Shown here one piece after another: positions 34,767-42,118 of a stretch of DNA of 64,000 nt. The notes beneath the pieces are model-generated. The model was not told the origin of the DNA. It worked only from the letters and a program-made list of their open reading frames with translations, and did not search any database. The first letter of the stretch is position 1. Each line of letters starts with the position of its first letter. The DNA is taken from positions 1 through 64,000 of the forward strand of contig NZ_FZON01000010.1 in assembly GCF_900188425.1 (NCBI RefSeq), read 5' to 3'. The translations under genes and the position numbers were made by a program. Origin of the DNA: Antarctobacter heliothermus. GTDB lineage: Bacteria > Pseudomonadota > Alphaproteobacteria > Rhodobacterales > Rhodobacteraceae.

Positions 34767-35110
34767 TTTTTTTCCGCGTCCAGGATCAGACCTTTGGCGA
34801 CGTATTGGGTCTGGAACGCCTCAAAAACCGGCCAGATTTCCAGCAGGGCGTCGATGCCCTCGGGGCTGACAGGCACGATGTTGCCCACGTCATCACCGAC
34901 GCCCTCCCAATCCAGCACGGCGCGACGCGCGACAGATTTGGCCATGGCGAGCGCCAGGTCTTCCTGGCTCGCGCCTTGGGGCAAATCCTCGATGGATGGA
35001 TCGGCGCGGGCCGAGACCATCAGGGCGGTGGTCAGGGGCCCCACCAGAAGGCGCAAGCCGGGGGCGAGGTCCAGCCATTCGGGGGTGGCGGTCAGGTTCA
35101 GGCGGATCAT
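34673..35110 (-). CDS. Tail assembly chaperone (gpG-like)
   Basis: The 145-residue protein (start MIRLNLTATPEWLDLAPGLR) lies between the tail tube gene and the tape measure, the standard place of the tail assembly chaperone. I chose the ATG at 35110 over the longer frame that runs into the tail tube gene. Near codon 114 it contains the heptamer A-AAA-AAC, where a share of ribosomes should slip to the -1 frame. Normal termination at 34673 gives the short form. No sequence motif identifies the family, so the call rests on position and the frameshift signal. Confidence 0.5.
   Translation of the reverse strand: MIRLNLTATPEWLDLAPGLRLLVGPLTTALMVSARADPSIEDLPQGASQEDLALAMAKSVARRAVLDWEGVGDDVGNIVPVSPEGIDALLEIWPVFEAFQTQYVAKGLILDAEKNVSAPSPTGLSAGATGTARPAKLPAPTAPRN
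34766..34772 (-). promoter_or_regulatory. Slippery heptamer A-AAA-AAC for -1 frameshifting
   Basis: On the minus strand the zero-frame codons GAA AAA AAC form the classical X-XXY-YYZ signal. Slippage leads into the open extension frame that ends at 34443. I did not identify a stimulatory RNA structure downstream. Confidence 0.5.
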
Positions 35111-35112
35111 GG

Positions 35113-36054
35113 TCAGTAACTCACAATGCTGTTGATGAGGACGGCGGTGCACATGCGGGCGGGGCTGGCGGCTTTCGCTGCTTGCCAGTCAAAACTGGCC
35201 TGCACGCCCTGCGGCCCGGAAATTTCGATCCGGGGGCGCGGCAGGTAAACGGCGTGAACGGTGAAGGTGAAGCTTTCGCCAGAAGGCAGGACGTAGGCGA
35301 AGCTGATCTCGCAGGGATCGCCGTTGATCGCCTGCGTCACCAGCGTGCTATCGGCGAAACGCACCTCAATGCGGCCGGTAAGTGCTGCGATGGACGGGTC
35401 GGCCCCGTCGATCTTACCGTCGCTGCGGATGGTCTCGATCCGGTCGAGGTTGTTGGCATAGGTGATTTCTGCCGACACCACGTTGCCCAGCGCAGAGCCG
35501 TTTCGGCTGATCGCGCCGTTGAAATGGCCAAACCGCTTCAGCGCCAGTTCAGCAGGCGTGCCCGCGCCAGTTGTCGTGGCGATGGTCTCGCCTTGCGCCA
35601 CCAACCGGGCAGTCGCGATCAGCAGGCCCGAGCGTTGCACTTGCCACGACAACTGGTCCAGCACACAGCCCGAATACATGGCAAAGCGCGGCACCTCTGG
35701 CATGGCGGTCTCGATCGACATGCTGGGTATGACCCACGATCCAGACTGAAACTCATGAGCATAAGGTGCCGCAGCACCTGTGGTCGTGGGATCGCCGAAG
35801 GCTGCCTTGAGCCAAAAGCCGAGGGCCTCGGCATCGATCGGCACCATCACATCGCCATCGGCCGTCACCGCGTCCTTGATCGGCGCGAGAGGATCGCGGC
35901 CATAACCCAGCAATTCGCTGTTCAGAAGTGGCTGTTCAGACCCCAGCGAGGTGCTGGCGAAGGGCATCTTCGTGAAACCGCTGACCGGCGGGGTGCCGTA
36001 AACGGTCTCATACGCAAGCGCCATCTGCGCCCGCGCGCCTTGTGCACGTGCCAT
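35113..36054 (-). CDS. Phage major tail tube protein
   Basis: The 313-residue protein begins MARAQGARAQMALAYETVYG and continues with a beta-rich sequence (LLNSELLGYGRDPLAPIKDA, then AMYSGCVLDQLSWQVQRSG and NGAISRNGSALGNVVSAEIT), as in the tail tube proteins of siphophages. AGGAG lies six bases before the ATG. It stops just before the tail chaperone start and follows the tail terminator-like gene, the normal order in lambda-like tail modules. Confidence 0.5.
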   Translation of the reverse strand: MARAQGARAQMALAYETVYGTPPVSGFTKMPFASTSLGSEQPLLNSELLGYGRDPLAPIKDAVTADGDVMVPIDAEALGFWLKAAFGDPTTTGAAAPYAHEFQSGSWVIPSMSIETAMPEVPRFAMYSGCVLDQLSWQVQRSGLLIATARLVAQGETIATTTGAGTPAELALKRFGHFNGAISRNGSALGNVVSAEITYANNLDRIETIRSDGKIDGADPSIAALTGRIEVRFADSTLVTQAINGDPCEISFAYVLPSGESFTFTVHAVYLPRPRIEISGPQGVQASFDWQAAKAASPARMCTAVLINSIVSY

Positions 36055-36079
36055 GTCTTTCTCCTAATGATATGGGGTG

Positions 36080-36502
36080 TCAGGCCAGCGGCCCGGTGGT
36101 GGTGTAGTGCAAAGCGACAGTGATCACCGCTGCCTTGAGTGCCGCCGCGCCCTCGATGGGCAGGTCGACCGAGGCCGGGGCTTCGGGTTCAACCCAGTCG
36201 CATAACCCGCCGAGCGTGCGGTCGGCTTCCAGCGTTGTGCCGATGGCGGCGATCAGGCTGTCGAAGGCGCTGGCCCGGTCGGTTCCGGCCTGGATGACGA
36301 CCTCCAACTCGGCGCGGTGTTGATAGTGATAGCGCAAGGGCGACAGCGTCACTTCCGGCTCGCCCGGCTGGCCATCACGCAGGATGATCAGCCCCGCAGG
36401 TGGGATCCGCTCGGGCAAAACCTCATCGCGCAGGACAAGGGCGGAAAGTGGCTGCAGGCGGATAAGCAGGGCGGCGACGATGGTTTCGCGTGTGGTGGGC
36501 AT
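36080..36502 (-). CDS. Phage tail terminator-like protein
   Basis: The 140-residue protein (MPTTRETIVAALLIRLQPLS) is beta/alpha mixed, with a YHYQHRAELEVVIQAG strand pair. In position and style it resembles the minor tail or tail terminator protein that lies between the head-tail joining and tail tube genes. I chose the ATG at 36502; a start at 36523 is possible. No catalytic motif is visible. It lies head to head with the unknown plus-strand gene at 36544, with about 40 bases between. Confidence 0.5.
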   Translation of the reverse strand: MPTTRETIVAALLIRLQPLSALVLRDEVLPERIPPAGLIILRDGQPGEPEVTLSPLRYHYQHRAELEVVIQAGTDRASAFDSLIAAIGTTLEADRTLGGLCDWVEPEAPASVDLPIEGAAALKAAVITVALHYTTTGPLA

Positions 36503-36543
36503 GGGGTAATATATTCCATCCATATCAAGGTAAGCAGATCGCC

Positions 36544-37410
36544 ATGTCCCGAATCAAACTCTCGATGCCACTCCCGCCCGAGCTAACGGAGTGGCTGGGC
36601 GATGTGTTTCCAGCCTGGCTTCAACTGCCGCAAGAAGCCTTTTACAAAATGATCCCGTTCAACGCTGCTGAATCTCCAATCCAAATTCAATATTCAGAAC
36701 ATGCAGCAGAAATTGGCCGATCCCATATTTTTGCAAACCTGAATGTGTTGCTGACCCTTATCTCGGAGGCGCGGGTTTGTTTGGATCCTGATTCTACCCT
36801 GACCTCGGACAGCCTTGAATTGCTTTTGCAGGCGACACATTGGCCGAATTATGACTATGAGCTGATCAAGGGGATTTCACGGCCTCTCCACGAAGGTATC
36901 ATCGGTCCCTTGGATTTCTTGAAAGCACTCGCCTTGGAATGCGACCTGATCCAGATTGAAGAGGATCGCATCGAAATTCGTGACAACGGGCTTCGAATGC
37001 TTAAGAACCAAACCGATGTTGCTCTTGTTCGGCGTGTGTTCGAGGCGATTTTCTCCAAAGTAAATCCACGCAACTTGACGAAACTGGCGCATCCATGGGT
37101 GCAAGAACAGAGTGGCATTATGCTCTGGGCGCTGTCGATCACGGCAGACAAGCCTCGCAGTGCAAAAGAACTGACCAGATATTGTTTTGTTCCCCCAAAG
37201 CAATTCTTCGATCATCGACTGAGCACTCTCGACATTTATATGCGTGCCGTTTTTCTGGCCCCGCTTACTTGGCTTGGGTTGCTGGAAACGCAAACCGTCG
37301 AGGCAACCGATGCGAATGTTCAGGGTTTATTGTACAAGAAAACAGCCCTGTTCGATCAATTCATCCAGTTTGATTTTGAACGTTTGCAGCCAGTGGAACG
37401 CGCCAACTGA
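36544..37410 (+). CDS. Unknown cargo gene inserted in the tail module
   Basis: I do not recognise this 288-residue protein. It is soluble, with no membrane segment or signal peptide, and predominantly helical. A middle stretch (LIQIEEDRIEIRDNGLRMLK) resembles the wing and helix of a winged-helix domain, and the end (GLLYKKTALFDQFIQFD) resembles the C-terminus of some plasmid- and phage-borne HTH proteins. Base composition is visibly more AT-rich than the phage genes on either side. It is on the plus strand between minus-strand tail terminator-like and DUF6441 genes. Two toxin-antitoxin pairs occupy comparable slots in the same operon, so a defence, toxin or superinfection-exclusion role is plausible but unproven. 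The ATG at 36544 is the best start. Confidence 0.5.
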   Translation: MSRIKLSMPLPPELTEWLGDVFPAWLQLPQEAFYKMIPFNAAESPIQIQYSEHAAEIGRSHIFANLNVLLTLISEARVCLDPDSTLTSDSLELLLQATHWPNYDYELIKGISRPLHEGIIGPLDFLKALALECDLIQIEEDRIEIRDNGLRMLKNQTDVALVRRVFEAIFSKVNPRNLTKLAHPWVQEQSGIMLWALSITADKPRSAKELTRYCFVPPKQFFDHRLSTLDIYMRAVFLAPLTWLGLLETQTVEATDANVQGLLYKKTALFDQFIQFDFERLQPVERAN

Positions 37411-37449
37411 ATGCCTTCTCGCAAGCGTTCATAGATAATCAGGCGGTGG

Positions 37450-38079
37450 TCAGGGCCTCTGACTGCCCCAATTCGCCACTATCAGGCCCGGCACGCCGTC
37501 CACCGCCCGCTCTGCATCCCGCGCCAGATCCAGCCGCTTGCGCAGCTTGACCTGTGGTACCAGCAGGAAAATCGGCACAGTTGCCACGCCGCGTCCGGTC
37601 TTGGACTTGGATGCGACAGCCCGACCTTTCGAATTCAGCCGCCCCTCGGCCACCAGCAGGCTTGGCCCGCGACGGCGGTAGATGAACCGCAGGCGAAGCC
37701 CAGTCCGACGTTCCCACTCGCCCGGGGTAATGCGCCCGCCCTTGCTGCTTTTGCCTGCTGCTGGCGTGGGGATTGCCAGCCAGAACCCATCCTTGGAACG
37801 GATCAACGGCCCTGTGTCATGCGCTCCAATGATCACCGGAGCCTTGGACCAGACTAGCGCCGCCGCATTCAGGCTGTCACTTGCCTTGGGATAGGTTGCC
37901 AGGCGGATCGAATTGCCCAGCCTTGTGCCGAGCCCCGCGCCGGTGATCTGCCCGCGCCAGGCAGATTTCAGGGAGGTGCCCGCCTCGCGCATGGCGGCAG
38001 TCACGGCGCGTTCTCCGGCTGCAACCTCGGCCGCCATCATGGCGACAATGTCAGGGTCAATGGCGAGCTTCAGTTTCAT
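37450..38079 (-). CDS. DUF6441 phage protein (neck/tail completion)
   Basis: The 209-residue basic protein (MKLKLAIDPDIVAMMAAEVA, then TSLKSAWRGQITGAGLGTRL and the later IYRRRGPSLLVAEGRLNSKG) matches the DUF6441 family of phage proteins found between head-tail joining and tail genes. Its likely role is neck or tail completion, similar to HK97 gp10-type proteins. The ATG overlaps the preceding stop by four bases. Confidence 0.5.
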   Translation of the reverse strand: MKLKLAIDPDIVAMMAAEVAAGERAVTAAMREAGTSLKSAWRGQITGAGLGTRLGNSIRLATYPKASDSLNAAALVWSKAPVIIGAHDTGPLIRSKDGFWLAIPTPAAGKSSKGGRITPGEWERRTGLRLRFIYRRRGPSLLVAEGRLNSKGRAVASKSKTGRGVATVPIFLLVPQVKLRKRLDLARDAERAVDGVPGLIVANWGSQRP

Positions 38080-38387
38080 GCGGGGCGCAAATCCAAGGTC
38101 CAGACAAGCCGCTCGCGGTCGCGGACGGGCTCACCCTGAATGAGGAAGGCCTCGGAAGCGATCTCGATCCGTTCGCCGGGGCGCGGGTTGGGGACCTCGG
38201 CCACTCGCAGGTCGATGCGGGTGGTTTCCGACCAGAGACGCGCGTCGCCGAACGCGGTGATGTCGTCCGCGCGGCGCATGACCGCGCGGACGAGGACGGG
38301 CGTTCCACCGTCGGCGACATAGACCGCATCTCGGGCGATGTTGGGATCGCAGAAGACGTTGTCGATGGCAGCGATAAAAACGGACAT
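38076..38387 (-). CDS. Phage head-tail joining protein
   Basis: The 103-residue protein (MSVFIAAIDNVFCDPNIARD, then IEIASEAFLIQGEPVRDRER) looks like the small beta-rich head-tail connector proteins encoded just after the capsid gene in lambda-like phages. I chose the ATG at 38387, ten bases after the capsid stop, with GAGGGG upstream. The end overlaps the DUF6441 gene by four bases. Confidence 0.5.
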   Translation of the reverse strand: MSVFIAAIDNVFCDPNIARDAVYVADGGTPVLVRAVMRRADDITAFGDARLWSETTRIDLRVAEVPNPRPGERIEIASEAFLIQGEPVRDRERLVWTLDLRPA

Positions 38388-38397
38388 GGGCAACCCC

Positions 38398-39420
38398 TCA
38401 GTTGGCGCTGAAGAGCCGGATCGCAAGGCGCGGGCGCTTGTTGACCGGCAGGATCGATCCTTCCGTCATCAGGTCGATCCAGCGGCCCTTGGCGTCCATC
38501 ATCTGGCGGGCATAGAGCGGCAGGCCGATGGTATTGGCGGTTTCCAGCAGGTTTGCGGGTCCGCCATAGGTGGTGAAGGTATCAAACGTGCCCATGGGAA
38601 AGGCGATGCCCTCGCCGGTCGGGATCAGCCGCTCAGAAATGCCGCTCGAGAGCGTGACCGAGCCGTTATATTCCTCAAAGAGGACGCCCGCGAAGGGGAA
38701 AGCCCGACGCATGTCCTCGCGCAGCGGCTGGCCACCAGTGGCCGAGAAGAATTTGTAGGCGTCTTCCGTCTTGGGGTGGCTGATCAGCTTGTCGAAGAAC
38801 TCGGAGCTGACCAGCGCGTGGGCGGTGGTCATGGTCTCGCCCATCAGATTGTCCTCGATGGCGCGCAGGGTGGTGCGGACTTTCCCCTGGATGTTGGTGC
38901 CAGGGGTCCCAAAAACAAAATCAACCGAGATCTGATCAAGGCCGAATTCGGTGAAGTAGTTGTAGAGCGTGGTGCCAGCGCCATCCTTTACGATGCCGCG
39001 TAGCGCATTCATCTCCATGTATTCGCGGGTCTGGGCGTGCTTGCGGCGCATCAGTGTCAGCTTGCGGTTCATCACCTCGACCAGCGGATCGGTCGCATCA
39101 GAAAGGCCGAGCGCAGGCATCCCCTGAACGTCGGCGGGCAAGATTACGTCGTCATGCGGGATCCACGGCAGGGCAAAAGAACGCATCGAGCGCGCCTCGC
39201 GGTTGCCGACGGTGGCGGGCGCGCCGAGCGGCACCGAGGGCAGCAGGCTGAGCACACCCTCGCGTTGTTCGATGACAATAGAGCGTTGGGTGACGCCCTC
39301 GAAGCGGAACAGGCCAATCTGGCCAAGGCGAGTGTAGAGGTTGGGCAGGATGTTGATGGCCTGCGTCATCTCGGCCAGCGAATAGCCGCCCACATCAAAG
39401 GGGTTGCGGGTGATGGTCAT
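38398..39420 (-). CDS. Phage major capsid protein (gpE family)
   Basis: The 340-residue protein begins MTITRNPFDVGGYSLAEMTQ and has the gpE-family pattern throughout (PNLYTRLGQIGLFRFEGVTQ, then ALRGIVKDGAGTTLYNYFTE and the late RQMMDAKGRWIDLMTEGSIL). It forms the icosahedral head lattice. I chose the ATG at 39420, with AGGAG seven bases upstream, since the longer frame adds unrelated residues. The decoration protein gene is directly upstream, as in lambda. Confidence 0.5.
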   Translation of the reverse strand: MTITRNPFDVGGYSLAEMTQAINILPNLYTRLGQIGLFRFEGVTQRSIVIEQREGVLSLLPSVPLGAPATVGNREARSMRSFALPWIPHDDVILPADVQGMPALGLSDATDPLVEVMNRKLTLMRRKHAQTREYMEMNALRGIVKDGAGTTLYNYFTEFGLDQISVDFVFGTPGTNIQGKVRTTLRAIEDNLMGETMTTAHALVSSEFFDKLISHPKTEDAYKFFSATGGQPLREDMRRAFPFAGVLFEEYNGSVTLSSGISERLIPTGEGIAFPMGTFDTFTTYGGPANLLETANTIGLPLYARQMMDAKGRWIDLMTEGSILPVNKRPRLAIRLFSAN

Positions 39421-39489
39421 GGGGAACTCCTGTGGAAAGAGGGGAATAAAGGTTGGGCGCGCCAAGCAGTCGGCGCAGGCTTGGAAGGA

Positions 39490-39870
39490 TCAGGCGGTGT
39501 CGCGCGCAAGGATCCCGGCTGCTGCCAGTTGGCCGATTTTGGTGATGATCTTGGCACCGTCATCGACGGTAGCGTCGTAAGCGAGCGCCGCCCGCGAGAC
39601 GATGGCAGGGCCCCGCGCCACGACGATGCCAGTCGCATCGGCCAGCGTGGCGTCGACGGCGTAGAGCAGCACGGCACTAGCGGTCTGCGCGCCATCGCTG
39701 CCACCGCTGGTGGCCAGCTTGTATTTGCCGCTGGCGGTGATGCGGCCCAAGATCGAGCCGACCGGATAGGGCATGCCGGCCAAGAGCGTGATGGTCTCGC
39801 GGGTGTAATTCGGGTTGACCTCGTACTTGAGGACATCGCCCATGGTCAGGGGTTGGTTGAGGACGGTCAT
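39490..39870 (-). CDS. Phage head decoration protein (gpD family)
   Basis: The 126-residue protein (MTVLNQPLTMGDVLKYEVNP, then GSILGRITASGKYKLATSGG and a DATGIVVARGPAIVSRAAL segment) matches the lambda gpD family, trimers that cement the expanded capsid. AGGAA lies upstream of the ATG at 39870. It sits between the protease/scaffold gene and the capsid gene, after a strong hairpin that may tune its expression. Confidence 0.5.
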   Translation of the reverse strand: MTVLNQPLTMGDVLKYEVNPNYTRETITLLAGMPYPVGSILGRITASGKYKLATSGGSDGAQTASAVLLYAVDATLADATGIVVARGPAIVSRAALAYDATVDDGAKIITKIGQLAAAGILARDTA

Positions 39871-39903
39871 GGTGGCGTTCCTGTGTGAGGGGGCAAAAGG
39901 CAT

Positions 39904-39929
39904 CCCCCGCCGGGGCGGTGCGGCGGGGG
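39904..39929 (-). terminator. Strong hairpin between protease/scaffold and decoration genes
   Basis: A perfect 9-bp GC stem (CCCCCGCCG with CGGCGGGGG, 8-base loop) is followed on the minus strand by a short TTTT a few bases on. It may be a partial terminator or an mRNA-stability element separating low-level protease from high-level capsid expression. Confidence 0.5.
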
Positions 39930-39978
39930 ACAGTCAGGCAATGAAGTGTCGGGTTTTGGTCTGAGAATGGCGGTGGCG

Positions 39979-40422
39979 TCAGGCCCGGCCGCCTGCTGCA
40001 ACTGCGCGTTTTGCAGCCGCGACGATCGGGCTTTCCTTCACCTGCGGCCGGACGGGCGAGGGCGGAGCGGCCACAATGTCGCGCGCGTCTGCGGCAGCAC
40101 TTGCACGCTCAATCACGAGGCGACGCAGGGCTTCGGGGGATGTGCCCTCGCGCAGCGCTTTGGCAGCGTCGATGGTGACACCGAGCCTGCCTGCCTGCGC
40201 CGCGATCTCGGCGATCTCTGCCGCGGCTTCACGAAACTGCGCTGACAATTCCACCAGATTGCCCGGTTGCGTTACGGCAGGAGCCGTCGGTGCAGTTGCC
40301 GTTTGGGGCGTTGCCGGGGCGGCAGGCGGATCATCAGCCGTGTCTGTATTGCCCTGCTGCGGTTTTGTCGCCTGATCGAGAACGTCCTGTGGGCTGTCGC
40401 CGGGATCATGTTCGGTGGCCAT
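39979..40422 (-). CDS. Nested scaffold protein (Nu3-like) from an internal start
   Basis: Within the protease gene, and in the same frame, an ATG at 40422 has a perfect AGGAGG five bases upstream. The 147-residue product (MATEHDPGDSPQDVLDQATK) is acidic, Pro/Ala-rich and then helical (LVELSAQFREAAAEIAEIAA), as expected of a scaffold. Lambda makes its scaffold gpNu3 the same way, from an internal start in gene C. The match in arrangement is strong. Separate translation is inferred from the ribosome binding site. Confidence 0.5.
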   Translation of the reverse strand: MATEHDPGDSPQDVLDQATKPQQGNTDTADDPPAAPATPQTATAPTAPAVTQPGNLVELSAQFREAAAEIAEIAAQAGRLGVTIDAAKALREGTSPEALRRLVIERASAAADARDIVAAPPSPVRPQVKESPIVAAAKRAVAAGGRA

Positions 40423-41391
40423 GCGTGCCTCCTGTTTGGGGTGGGAAAGGGATGCGCGCTGAGCGCGCGCGGGTGATAGCGCTGGGGTGCGGGTCATCAG
40501 TTGCCGGAAGGCCGAAAAGCCGCGCGCAAGGTCGGTCACTTCATCAGCGAGGCCCGCAGCGATGGCATCGGCCCCACGATAGGTCGCGGCCTCAGTCGCC
40601 ATTGCGGCATCCTGGCTCAGCCGCCCGGCACGACCGGCCGCGACGGTCTCAGTAAAAAGGAACCGCAGCACGTCGATCTCGCGCTGGATGTCGTTCCGGA
40701 CCTCTGCGGGCAGTGGCTCGTAAGGGTTACCGTCAACCTTGTGGCTGCCAGAATGGATAAGAGTTACCCGCGTCCCGTCCTTATCAAGCTGCCCGCTGAA
40801 ATCGGCGTGCATCACCACGACCCCGATACTGCCCAGAGCACCGGTGCGCGGCAGCAGGATACGACTTGCCTGACTTGCCAGCGCATAGCCCGCCGAAAAG
40901 GCGTGTTCGGCCACAAAAGCCCAGACGGGTTTGGTGGTGCGAATTGCACGAATGCGATCTGCGAGGTCAAAAACACCCGCAACTTCGCCACCAAAACTGT
41001 CAATTTCCAATGCGAGGCCGCGCACAGCAGGGTCATTGGCCGCCACTTCGATTTGGGCAGCGATCCCTTCATAGCTGGTCTGGCCCGAGGATTGTCCGAT
41101 CCAGCCCCCACGATGGATCAGCACGCCAGAGATTTCGATCACGGCGATACCATCCACCACCGGGTAGGGCGCCTCACCATGCTGGTGGAAATCGTTCAGC
41201 ATCCCACCGGCCAAGATGCTGGCGCGCGCGGGCGGGACGACGGTGCTTTCCAAGGCGCCGTTATCGTCACCAATCTCGACCCGGCGCCCAAGGATGCGCG
41301 GTCCAAGGCCTGAGAGAAACGCCATGGCCTTGGAGGGCTCAATCAGCAGCGGCGTATTGAAGGCGCGCGCGGCAATGCGGGCGTGCAGCAT
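39979..41391 (-). CDS. S49-family head maturation protease (gpC-like)
   Basis: The 470-residue protein has an S49/SppA-like serine protease domain (about residues 75-300). VIEISGVLIHRGGW opens the domain. EHAFSAGYALASQASRILLP holds the likely nucleophile serine, and GALGSIGVVVMHADFSGQLD follows. The C-terminal 150 residues are scaffold-like and have their own start at 40422. I chose the ATG at 41391, with AAAGGACC upstream. The next gene upstream in the operon is the portal, now separated from it by the inserted VapBC pair on the other strand. Confidence 0.5.
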   Translation of the reverse strand: MLHARIAARAFNTPLLIEPSKAMAFLSGLGPRILGRRVEIGDDNGALESTVVPPARASILAGGMLNDFHQHGEAPYPVVDGIAVIEISGVLIHRGGWIGQSSGQTSYEGIAAQIEVAANDPAVRGLALEIDSFGGEVAGVFDLADRIRAIRTTKPVWAFVAEHAFSAGYALASQASRILLPRTGALGSIGVVVMHADFSGQLDKDGTRVTLIHSGSHKVDGNPYEPLPAEVRNDIQREIDVLRFLFTETVAAGRAGRLSQDAAMATEAATYRGADAIAAGLADEVTDLARGFSAFRQLMTRTPALSPARAQRASLSHPKQEARMATEHDPGDSPQDVLDQATKPQQGNTDTADDPPAAPATPQTATAPTAPAVTQPGNLVELSAQFREAAAEIAEIAAQAGRLGVTIDAAKALREGTSPEALRRLVIERASAAADARDIVAAPPSPVRPQVKESPIVAAAKRAVAAGGRA

Positions 41392-41471
41392 CAGGACTGG
41401 TCCTTTGTTTGGTTTTGCATTCCCAATCTCCATAAAGTAATGTGATGCAGTGATTTGTAAGGAATAGTGTC

Positions 41472-41723
41472 ATGCAAGAATCAACCGTGACGATCAAAGG
41501 CCAGACGACCTTGCCCCGCGATGTCCGGGCAGCACTTGGCCTGACCAGCGGGGACCGGGTGCGTTATGTCATCCTCGACGGCGAGGTCCGCATCCTGAAG
41601 GCCCGCTCGGTCAAGGAACTGCGCGGGGTGCTGGCGCGCCCGGATCAGTCCCCCGTGACGCTGGAGGCCATGGACGAGGCCATCGCCAGCGGAGCCGCCG
41701 CAAGCATGAGGCCTGATCCGTGA
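41472..41723 (+). CDS. vapB: AbrB/MazE-type antitoxin (VapB-like)
   Basis: The 83-residue protein has a SpoVT/AbrB swapped-hairpin DNA-binding domain (STVTIKGQTTLPRDVRAALG, then GDRVRYVILDGEVRILKA) and a short C-terminal toxin-binding tail. AAGGAA lies seven bases before the ATG. The stop overlaps the toxin start (GTGA). It should bind its own promoter in the 40-base gap to the divergent protease gene, but I could not define the operator. Confidence 0.5.
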   Translation: MQESTVTIKGQTTLPRDVRAALGLTSGDRVRYVILDGEVRILKARSVKELRGVLARPDQSPVTLEAMDEAIASGAAASMRPDP

Positions 41724-42118
41724 TCGCCGTTGATACCAATGTGCTGGTGCGTTTCCTTGTGCAGGACGACGTCGATCAGGCCCGGATTGCGGGCGATATC
41801 TTCGACCAGTTGACGGATACTGAGCCTGGCTTTGTCAGCCGCGAGGTGTTGATCGAACTCGTTTGGGTTCTGGAGCGTGCCTATGGCTACGGGCGCGCGC
41901 AGATTGCAGGGGCACTGGATGGGTTGTTGTCCTCGACTGAGGTGCGGATTGAGGCGGGTGATGATGTCGGGTCCGCACTGGATCTTTACCGCAATGACGG
42001 CTTTGGCTTTGCCGATCTGATGATCGCCGCCGCTGCCCGGCGCGCAGGTGCTGCCGAGCTTGTCACATTCGACCGGAAAGCTGCGAGATTGCCCGGGGTT
42101 CGCTTGTTGCAGGGGTAA
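41720..42118 (+). CDS. vapC: PIN-domain ribonuclease toxin (VapC-like)
   Basis: The 132-residue protein has the PIN-domain acidic residues in the expected places: D5 in IAVDTNVLVRFL, the glutamate in SREVLIELVWVLERAYG (near residue 45), and the aspartates in GFGFADLMIAAAARRAGA (near 98). VapC toxins cleave specific tRNA or rRNA sites. Its stop at 42116-42118 is immediately followed by the stop of the convergent portal gene at 42119, with no base between. This is a very tight insertion in the morphogenesis operon. Confidence 0.5.
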   Translation: MIAVDTNVLVRFLVQDDVDQARIAGDIFDQLTDTEPGFVSREVLIELVWVLERAYGYGRAQIAGALDGLLSSTEVRIEAGDDVGSALDLYRNDGFGFADLMIAAAARRAGAAELVTFDRKAARLPGVRLLQG

